From the NCBI GenBank assembly GCA_902826025.1, contig CADEDH010000007.1, forward strand, positions 97,756 through 139,462: DNA of 41,707 nucleotides, read 5' to 3'. The position numbers were made by a program, and so were the translations under genes. Positions 36,064 to 41,707 of the stretch are shown here, piece after piece. A model generated the notes under the pieces. It was given only the letters and a program-made list of their open reading frames with translations, had not been told where the DNA came from and searched no databases. Each line of letters opens with the position of its first letter. Position 1 is the first letter of the stretch. The DNA is from an uncultured Actinomycetes bacterium. GTDB lineage: Bacteria > Actinomycetota > Acidimicrobiia > Acidimicrobiales > SZUA-35.

Positions 36064-37284
36064 TCAGGGATGGGCGACCAGTTCGGCGAAGCGGGCGGTG
36101 ATCCGGGCGGTGGCGACGGGGTCGGTGGGGCGTTGGAGCAGGCGGTGGTTGCCGTTGGGGTCGGGGGTGAACCGGGCCACCAGTTGCTCGTCGATCGTGA
36201 GGCGCCCCGGCTCGCCCAGACCGAGGTAAGCGTCGGGCTCCACCCCCGCCAGCACGGTGGCGGGGTCGAACGAGGGCGGCTGGTAGGGGAAGCCGACGAG
36301 GAGGGCATTGGCGCCGTAGTGCACCGCCGCCGTCAGCACCGGGTTGTCGGGCGAGGCGCCGAGGGCGTCGACGGGAAACGGAAGGTTGGCCCCCACGTGC
36401 CACTCGCCCACCACCACCGGCGTTGGCCACTGGTCGAACACGATGCGGGCCGACAGTGGGTCCCGGGCCGTGTTGAACTCGGGCTGGCCCCGCACCACGT
36501 CGCCGGCGGTGATGGCCAGCAGCTTCACTTTCGCCGCCACCAGCGACCGGCCGTCGAGGGGTGAGACGTCATCGGCCGGCGACGCCAGCAGCTGGGCCAG
36601 GTTGGTGGAGAACCCGGTGGACACGATCACCACGGTGTGGTCGGGCTCGGCCGCCAACCGGCGCCGGAGCTGCGACAGGGCCCGGTCCACCTGGGCCGAG
36701 TCCGTGATGTCGTGGGGGAAGCGGGCGGCGTCGTCGGCCACCTGGCGGTGGAAGGCGTCACGGCCCTCGGCCACCCCGTTCGCCCCGATCACGGCGATCG
36801 TGACGTCGGGGTGGCCGTACCAGGTGTCGACGGCGTCGATGTAGGGGGCCACGGCGGCGTCGTCGTAGCTGACGGTGACGGCCAGCAGATCGATCATGCC
36901 CCGGTCCTCGTAGCCGTGGAGCATGGCCAGGGCCAGTGAGTCGTCGATGCTGTTCACCATGTCGGTGTCGAAGATCACGGGCACCCCGTCGGGCCGGGGG
37001 GCGATGGCGGCCGCTGCCACCTGGGCCGGGCTCTCGTCGGCGTCGGCACCCGCGGCGGATCCGGTCCGGGGCTCGGGCTGTTCGAGGGGTGGCCGCAAGG
37101 AGGCGAGGTCGGTGGCGACATCGGCCCCGCCGGCGGCCCCGGCCTGCAATCCGGCGTAGCTGGCCAACCCGACGGTGGCGGTTATGGCTACGAGCGCGGA
37201 GCGCAGCTTGACTGCCCGCCACCGCTCCACCCGTCGGTGCCGTCGGAGCGTGCTCTGCCACAGCTCGGCGAATGTCTCGGTCAT
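36064..37284 (-). CDS. Membrane-anchored nucleoside-hydrolase-like protein
   Basis: A 406-residue protein with one N-terminal hydrophobic segment (about 27-47) after a basic cytoplasmic stretch, a disordered linker to about residue 98, and an inosine/uridine nucleoside-hydrolase fold. The Ca2+-binding motif reads FDTDMVNSIDDSLALAML, a variant of the DTD...DD motif with longer spacing than the common DTDPGxDD. The sequence continues with TGFSTNLAQLL and an active-site-like EWHVGANLPF. It probably cleaves a nucleoside or another N-glycoside outside the cytoplasm. ATG 37284 has a G-rich Shine-Dalgarno (GAGGTGGGG), and a TTGGGT/TACACT promoter lies upstream on the minus strand. Some members of the fold are not nucleoside hydrolases, so specificity is open. 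Confidence 0.85.
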   Translation of the reverse strand: MTETFAELWQSTLRRHRRVERWRAVKLRSALVAITATVGLASYAGLQAGAAGGADVATDLASLRPPLEQPEPRTGSAAGADADESPAQVAAAAIAPRPDGVPVIFDTDMVNSIDDSLALAMLHGYEDRGMIDLLAVTVSYDDAAVAPYIDAVDTWYGHPDVTIAVIGANGVAEGRDAFHRQVADDAARFPHDITDSAQVDRALSQLRRRLAAEPDHTVVIVSTGFSTNLAQLLASPADDVSPLDGRSLVAAKVKLLAITAGDVVRGQPEFNTARDPLSARIVFDQWPTPVVVGEWHVGANLPFPVDALGASPDNPVLTAAVHYGANALLVGFPYQPPSFDPATVLAGVEPDAYLGLGEPGRLTIDEQLVARFTPDPNGNHRLLQRPTDPVATARITARFAELVAHP

Positions 37285-37328
37285 CCCCACCTCGGGACTC
37301 GGTACCGCCGGCCAGTGATTCGTCGGCC

Positions 37329-37356
37329 AGTGTACGCGGTGAGCGAAAATACCCAA
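37329..37356 (-). promoter_or_regulatory. Promoter of the nucleoside-hydrolase-like gene
   Basis: On the minus strand a -35-like TTGGGT is separated by 16 nt from a -10 box TACACT (37334-37329). The box is 44 nt before the start, so this transcript has a leader with a Shine-Dalgarno, unlike most neighbours. Confidence 0.4.
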
Positions 37357-37409
37357 CGCTCGCGGAAACCTGCCCACCGCCCCTCCGCCGGGTCGGCCGC
37401 GATGGCGCA

Positions 37410-37415
37410 CATAAT
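37410..37415 (+). promoter_or_regulatory. -10 box of lhgO (leaderless type)
   Basis: CATAAT is followed by 7 nt and ATG 37423, with no Shine-Dalgarno. Confidence 0.45.
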
Positions 37416-37422
37416 GGACCGC

Positions 37423-38631
37423 ATGCAGGATTGCGTGATCATCGGGGGTGGCATCGTCGGCCTGGCCGTGGCGAAGACACTCTCGGAGCAGCGGCCCGGT
37501 CTGTCGATCACGCTGGTGGAGAAGGAGCAGAGCCTGGCCCGCCACCAGACGGGCCGCAACTCAGGCGTGATCCACTCCGGCATCTACTACAAGCCGGGCA
37601 GCCTCAAGGCCGAGCTGTGCCGCAACGGCCGCGAATCGATGGTCAACTTCGCCCGCGACCACGGCATCGCCTACGACCTCTGCGGCAAGTTGATCGTGGC
37701 CACGCGTGACGAGGAACGCCCCCGCATGCAGGCGCTGTACGAGCGGGGCAAGGAGAACGGTCTCGACGTCTCGCTGATCACGCCGGCCGAGGCCCGCGAG
37801 ATCGAGCCCCACGTGAACTGCGTGGCCGCGGTGCGGGTGCCGAGCACCGGCATCATCGATTACGTCGGCGTGTGTGAGGCGTTGGCCGACCAGGCCCGGG
37901 CCAATGGCGTCACCATTTCGCTGGGAGAGCGGGTGGTGGGTATCGAGCGCGACGGCGCCGACCACCGCGTGATCACCACCCGCCAGGAACTACGGACCCG
38001 CTACCTCGTCACCTGCGGTGGCCAGTACAGCGATCACCTGGCCCGCCAGGAGGGCGGCGACCCGGGGGCCCAGATCGTTCCCTTCCGGGGCGAGTACTAC
38101 GAGCTGGTGCCGGAGAAGCACCACCTGGTCAACACGCTCATCTATCCGGTGCCCGATCCCGCCTTCCCCTTCCTCGGGGTGCACTTCACCAAGATGATCC
38201 ACGGTGGCGTCCATGCCGGTCCCAACGCGGTGCTGGCCCTGGCTCGCGAGGGCTACCACAAGCGCGACGTGAACCTGTCCGAGCTGGGTGAGGTGCTGCG
38301 GTACTCCGGCTTCTGGCACCTGGCCAAGGCGAACTGGAAGGTCGGGGCGTCGGAGGTCTACCGCTCGCTCAACAAGGCCCGGTTCACACGAAGCCTGCAG
38401 GAACTGATCCCGGCCGTGCAGTCCGACGACCTCGTGCCGTCGCCGGCCGGCATCCGGGCCCAGGCCCTCAAGCCCGACGGCGGGCTGGTCGACGACTTCC
38501 TCCTGGTGGACCGCCCGCGCGCCCTGCACGTCTGCAATGCCCCGTCACCCGCCGCGACGGCCTCACTGGAGATCGCCCGTACCATCGTGGGTCGGGTACT
38601 TCCCGCCATCGCCGAAGCCGGCATCGGGTGA
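37423..38631 (+). CDS. lhgO: L-2-hydroxyglutarate oxidase
   Basis: An FAD-dependent oxidoreductase of 402 residues that converts L-2-hydroxyglutarate to 2-oxoglutarate, with electrons passed to the membrane quinone pool. The FAD-binding motif is IIGGGIVGLAVAKTL, followed by QTGRNSGVIHSGIYYKPGSLKA, which is diagnostic of the LhgO/YgaF family; the C-terminal strand DFLLVDRPRALHVCNAPSPAATASLEI is also conserved. ATG 37423 is chosen from the -10 box and the family start; an open frame upstream has no similarity. It is 40 bp ahead of a sugar-nucleotide gene group with which it may be co-transcribed. Confidence 0.93.
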   Translation: MQDCVIIGGGIVGLAVAKTLSEQRPGLSITLVEKEQSLARHQTGRNSGVIHSGIYYKPGSLKAELCRNGRESMVNFARDHGIAYDLCGKLIVATRDEERPRMQALYERGKENGLDVSLITPAEAREIEPHVNCVAAVRVPSTGIIDYVGVCEALADQARANGVTISLGERVVGIERDGADHRVITTRQELRTRYLVTCGGQYSDHLARQEGGDPGAQIVPFRGEYYELVPEKHHLVNTLIYPVPDPAFPFLGVHFTKMIHGGVHAGPNAVLALAREGYHKRDVNLSELGEVLRYSGFWHLAKANWKVGASEVYRSLNKARFTRSLQELIPAVQSDDLVPSPAGIRAQALKPDGGLVDDFLLVDRPRALHVCNAPSPAATASLEIARTIVGRVLPAIAEAGIG

Positions 38632-38638
38632 CAACGAC

Positions 38639-38653
38639 GACGACGAGGTCGTC
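38639..38653 (+). other. Small hairpin between lhgO and the epimerase gene
   Basis: GACGAC and GTCGTC (6-nt arms, 3-nt loop) occupy the short gap just before a Shine-Dalgarno AAGGA (38661-38665). It may stabilise or attenuate the downstream message. Confidence 0.3.
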
Positions 38654-38671
38654 CCTACGAAAGGACCCAAC

Positions 38672-39706
38672 GTGCGCATCCTGGTAACCGGAACCGAGGG
38701 CTATCTCGGCTCCCTCCTCGCCCCCCGCCTCATGGATCAGGGCCACCAGGTCACCGGCCTCGACACGGGCTACTACATGACCGGCTGGCTCTACCACGGG
38801 CTGCCCCGCAAGGCCACCACGCTGATCAAGGACCTGCGCTCGATCACGGCTGAGGACCTCGAGGGTTACGACGCCGTGGTCCACATGGCCGAGCTGTCAA
38901 ACGACCCGACCGGTGAGCTGCGGCCCGGCATCACGCATGAGATCAACCACATGGGGTCGGTGAAGATAGCCGAGCTGGCCAAGGCGGCCGGTGTACAGCG
39001 ATTCGTCTACATGTCGTCGTGCTCGGTGTACGGGGTGGCTGACGGTGAGGTCAACGAGCAGTCGCCGGTGAATCCGCAGACCGCCTACGCCGAGTGCAAG
39101 ACGCTGGTGGAGCGCGACGTGATGCCCATGGCCAGCGACAACTTCTCGCCGACGTTCATGCGCAACGCCACCGCCTTCGGCGCCTCGCCCCGCATGCGGT
39201 TCGACATCGTGCTGAACAACCTGGCCGGGCTGGCCTGGACCACCAACAAGATCGCCATGACGTCGGACGGCTCGCCCTGGCGGCCGCTGGTCCATGCCCT
39301 CGACATCGCCAAGGCCATCGAGTGCGCCCTGGCTGCGCCCCGGGAGGCGGTGCACGGCCAGGTGTTCAACGTGGGCGACTCCGACCACAACTACCGGGTG
39401 CGCCAGATCGCCGAGATCGTGGCCGACGTGTTCCCCGGCTGCGAGCTGAGCTTCGGCGAGGGGTCCGACAACCGCAGCTACCGGGTGTCGTTCGAGAAGA
39501 TCAACACCCAGCTCCCCGGCTTCAAGTGCGAGTGGGACGCCGAGCGGGGTGCCCGTCAGCTCCGTGGTGTGTTCGAGGCCATCAACATGAGCGGCGACAT
39601 CTTCACCTCCGCGCCGTTCACCCGGCTCAAGCGGCTGGAGGAGCTCCTGGCCACCCAGCAGCTCGACCAGGACTTCTACTGGACCGTCCCGCCGCTTACG
39701 GCCTGA
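38672..39706 (+). CDS. NAD-dependent epimerase/dehydratase (SDR family), sugar-nucleotide type
   Basis: A 344-residue extended SDR enzyme. The Rossmann motif is GTEGYLG, at residues 7-13. The catalytic residues are in MSSCSVYG and Y-AEC-K (the YxxxK motif in TAYAECKTLVERDV). The sequence resembles UDP/dTDP-sugar 4-epimerases and 4,6-dehydratase-like enzymes. GTG 38672 has Shine-Dalgarno AAGGA about 6 nt upstream; the frame is open further upstream into lhgO, but that part is out of phase with any family. The gene begins a three-gene run with an RmlC-like epimerase and a SAF-domain dehydrogenase, which points to synthesis of a modified sugar. The exact substrate is unknown. Confidence 0.88.
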   Translation: MRILVTGTEGYLGSLLAPRLMDQGHQVTGLDTGYYMTGWLYHGLPRKATTLIKDLRSITAEDLEGYDAVVHMAELSNDPTGELRPGITHEINHMGSVKIAELAKAAGVQRFVYMSSCSVYGVADGEVNEQSPVNPQTAYAECKTLVERDVMPMASDNFSPTFMRNATAFGASPRMRFDIVLNNLAGLAWTTNKIAMTSDGSPWRPLVHALDIAKAIECALAAPREAVHGQVFNVGDSDHNYRVRQIAEIVADVFPGCELSFGEGSDNRSYRVSFEKINTQLPGFKCEWDAERGARQLRGVFEAINMSGDIFTSAPFTRLKRLEELLATQQLDQDFYWTVPPLTA

Positions 39707-39728
39707 TCGCACCGGACCTCACCCGCCC

Positions 39729-40274
39729 ATGAAGTTCACCGAGACCAACTGCCCCGGCGCCTGGATCATCGACATCGAGGAGATCAGCGACGACCGGGGG
39801 TTCTTTGCCCGCACCTTCTGCCGTGACGAGTTCCGGGCCCACAAGCTCAAGGACGTGACGGCCCAGTGCAACCTGTCGTTCAACCACGAGGCCGGCACGC
39901 TGAGGGGCATGCACTACCAGCTTCCGCCGGCCACCGAGGTGAAGCTGGTGCGCTGCACCCGGGGGGCGATCTACGACATCATCGTCGACCTGCGGCCCGG
40001 CTCGCCCACGTACCTCGAGCACGTGGGGGTCGAGCTGTCGGCCGACAACCGGCGGGCCCTCTACGTGCCCGACCTGTTCGCCCACGGGTACCAGACGCTG
40101 ACCCCCGACGCCGAGGTGACCTACCAGGTCACCGAGTTCTACACCCCGGGCTACGAGCGGGGGATCCGTCACGACGACCCGGCGCTGGGGCTCACGTGGC
40201 CCGTCCCGGTGGCGGTGATCTCGCCGAAAGACGCCAGCTGGCCCGACTTCGACCCATCCCACCCTCTGTGGTGA
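39729..40274 (+). CDS. RmlC-like dTDP-4-dehydrorhamnose 3,5-epimerase family protein
   Basis: A 181-residue cupin-fold sugar-nucleotide epimerase. The conserved DRGFFARTFCRDEF, the catalytic-base region LRGMHYQ (His), the VRCTRGAIYDIIVDLRPGSPTY strand and the tyrosine-containing segment YQVTEFYTPGYERGIRHDDPALGLTWP are present, so it looks active. Members act at C3 and/or C5 of 4-keto sugars; true RmlC acts on dTDP-4-keto-6-deoxyglucose, but no rmlA, rmlB or rmlD is adjacent. It starts 22 bp after the epimerase gene without a clear Shine-Dalgarno. Confidence 0.9.
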   Translation: MKFTETNCPGAWIIDIEEISDDRGFFARTFCRDEFRAHKLKDVTAQCNLSFNHEAGTLRGMHYQLPPATEVKLVRCTRGAIYDIIVDLRPGSPTYLEHVGVELSADNRRALYVPDLFAHGYQTLTPDAEVTYQVTEFYTPGYERGIRHDDPALGLTWPVPVAVISPKDASWPDFDPSHPLW

Positions 40275-40298
40275 CCGTTTGACCGGAGAACAGATCCG

Positions 40299-41585
40299 AT
40301 GCTGATTGTCGACAAAGCACTCGAGGGGCGCGCCGCCGAAGGCCGCCCGGTGCGCTTCGCCATGGTGGGCTGCGGCTTCATGGGGCGGGGCGTGGTGAAC
40401 CAGGTGGTGAACTCCACCCCGGGCATGGACATCGTGGCCATCGCCACCCGCCGGCCGGAGACGGCCCGGGCCGCCTTCGCCGAGGCCGGTATCACCGACG
40501 TGGTGGAGGCCGACACCCCGGCCGCTGTCGACGCCGCGGTGGCGGCGGGCAAGCACGTGGTGACGGCCGACCCCACCGCCGTGTGCCGGGCCGAGACGGT
40601 CGAGGCCATGGTGGAGGTGACGGGGGCCGTGGAGCACGGGGCCCATGCCACGCTCGATGCCATCGAGCACGGCAAGCACGTGGTGCTGATGAACGCCGAG
40701 CTCGACGGCACGGCCGGGCCGATCCTCAAGGTCTATGCCGACCGGGCCGGGGTGATCCTCACCGCCTGCGACGGCGACCAGCCCGGAGTGCAGATGAACC
40801 TCTACCGGTTCGTGAAAGGGATCGGGGTGACGCCGCTGCTGTGCGGCAACATCAAGGGCCTTCAGGACCGGTACCGCAACCCCACCACCCAGGAGGGCTT
40901 CGCCAAGCAGTGGGGCCAGAACGTCCACATGGTCACGAGCTTCGCCGACGGCACGAAGATCAGCTTCGAGCAGGCGATCGTGGCCAACGCCACCGGGATG
41001 ACGGTGGCCAAGCGGGGCATGCTGGGCCACGACTGGACCGGCCACATCGATGAGGCCACCAGCCTTTACGACGTCGACCAGCTGAAGGAGCTGGGCGGCA
41101 TCGTCGACTACGTGGTGGGGGCGAAGCCGGGGCCCGGGGTGTACGTGTTCGGTACCCACGACGATCCCAAGCAGCAGCACTACCTGAACCTGTACAAGCT
41201 GGGGACGGGGCCGCTGTACTCGTTCTACACGCCGTATCACCTGTGCCACTTCGAGGTGCCCACCTCCGTGGCCCGGGCGGTGCTGTGCGACGACGCCGTG
41301 ATGCAGCCCCTGGGCGGACCGCTGGTGGAGGTCATCACCCGGGCCAAGACGGCGCTCAAGGCCGGCACGGTGCTCGACGAGCTCGGTGGCTACCACCACT
41401 ACGGGGAGTGCGAAACGGCGCCGGTGACGGCGGCCGAGCGTCTGCTGCCCCAGGGGGTGGCCGAGGGGTGCGTGCTCAAGCGCGACGTCCCCCAGGACCA
41501 CTGCATCACCTACGACGATGTGGAGCTGCCGCCGAGCCGCCTCATCGACAAGCTCCGCGAAGAGCAGACCACCCACTTCGCCTGA
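40299..41585 (+). CDS. Homoserine-dehydrogenase-like oxidoreductase with C-terminal SAF domain (COG4091 type)
   Basis: A 428-residue NAD(P)-dependent dehydrogenase. The Rossmann motif is MVGCGFMGRG near residues 22-31, followed by a dimerisation/catalytic domain with ACDGDQPGVQMNLYRFVKGIG. The C-terminal 60 or so residues (YGECETAPVTAAERLLPQGVAEGCVLKRDVPQDHCITYDDVEL) form a SAF-like domain, as in sialic-acid synthase, antifreeze-like and altronate dehydratase proteins. COG4091 members are annotated as predicted homoserine dehydrogenases, but many occur in sugar clusters, as here. Shine-Dalgarno GGAGAA precedes ATG 40299. It ends the sugar-modification run. Confidence 0.88.
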   Translation: MLIVDKALEGRAAEGRPVRFAMVGCGFMGRGVVNQVVNSTPGMDIVAIATRRPETARAAFAEAGITDVVEADTPAAVDAAVAAGKHVVTADPTAVCRAETVEAMVEVTGAVEHGAHATLDAIEHGKHVVLMNAELDGTAGPILKVYADRAGVILTACDGDQPGVQMNLYRFVKGIGVTPLLCGNIKGLQDRYRNPTTQEGFAKQWGQNVHMVTSFADGTKISFEQAIVANATGMTVAKRGMLGHDWTGHIDEATSLYDVDQLKELGGIVDYVVGAKPGPGVYVFGTHDDPKQQHYLNLYKLGTGPLYSFYTPYHLCHFEVPTSVARAVLCDDAVMQPLGGPLVEVITRAKTALKAGTVLDELGGYHHYGECETAPVTAAERLLPQGVAEGCVLKRDVPQDHCITYDDVELPPSRLIDKLREEQTTHFA

Positions 41586-41595
41586 TCAGCGTGTT

Positions 41596-41633
41596 CCGGG
41601 GCCCGATCGTCCGCAGCGACGGTCGGCCCCCGG
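41596..41633 (+). terminator. Terminator hairpin after the SAF-domain dehydrogenase
   Basis: A 16-bp stem (41596-41611 with 41618-41633) with one mismatch and one G-U pair encloses a 6-nt loop, 10 bp after the stop. No U-tract follows. Confidence 0.65.
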
Positions 41634-41707
41634 GCGCGTTCTCGGTGCGTAGGGCGTCACCCGTGGTGCGTACCGTCACGAGATCGGAGGAGGAGCTCCA
41701 TCAGCTC

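Noticed and set aside
41663..41707. A possible next gene starting at GTG 41663 or 41666 and open to the window end
   Set aside because: Only about 15 codons are visible, with no promoter or ribosome-binding support, so I did not list it as a gene.

Overview
The window is GC-rich, densely coded DNA that reads like a chromosomal segment of a high-GC actinobacterium. I favour an Acidimicrobiia-type organism (Ilumatobacter/Microthrix relatives). The reasons are the gene order rne-rplU-rpmA-obgE-proB and nadD-rsfS-leuS, frequent GTG starts, a class II DAHP synthase, and many genes with a TAnnnT -10 box only 6-9 nt before the start codon. The lineage is inferred from gene content alone. I see no IS element, phage gene or CRISPR array.

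Layout. 1-2500: the 3' part of an exported protein of unknown function, a divergent protein-kinase-like gene, and tRNA-Pro(UGG) on the minus strand. 2700-8700: a proteostasis operon (tig-clpP-clpX), then folC, a Flp-type pilin fused to a ricin-like lectin domain, and ndk. 8750-13830: a paired radical-SAM system of unknown substrate (TIGR03960/TIGR03936 types), RNase E/G, and ribosomal proteins L21 and L27. 13880-16680: a compact three-gene tadE-tadE-tadG block lying between rpmA and obgE, which are normally adjacent. 16700-19070: obgE and proB. 19070-23000: pspA (-), murJ (+) and a CbbX/SpoVK-type AAA+ ATPase (-). 23090-26740: a MoxR/VWA (CoxE-type) pair and an ECF sigma/RskA-like anti-sigma pair. 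26790-29060: aroG (class II) and a primary-like sigma factor, both on the minus strand. 29300-30350: nadD and rsfS. 30380-33100: a molybdopterin oxidoreductase and a DedA protein, translationally coupled, minus strand. 33130-35994: leuS. 36060-37280: a membrane-anchored nucleoside-hydrolase-like protein. 37420-41590: lhgO followed by a sugar-modifying trio (SDR epimerase, RmlC-like epimerase, SAF-domain dehydrogenase).

How it fits together. Most of the window is housekeeping: protein folding and degradation, folate, nucleotides, RNA turnover, ribosome assembly and silencing, NAD synthesis, tRNA charging and wall precursor flipping. Surface and accessory modules are interspersed. The most unusual are the surface proteins: a lectin-tipped Flp pilin, two paralogous Cys-containing TadE pseudopilins, and a TadG whose ectodomain looks duplicated. 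Together they could form an adhesive Tad-type surface structure, but no secretion ATPase, platform protein or prepilin peptidase is encoded here. A second window-scale signal is the leaderless-promoter signature, which also fixes several start codons.
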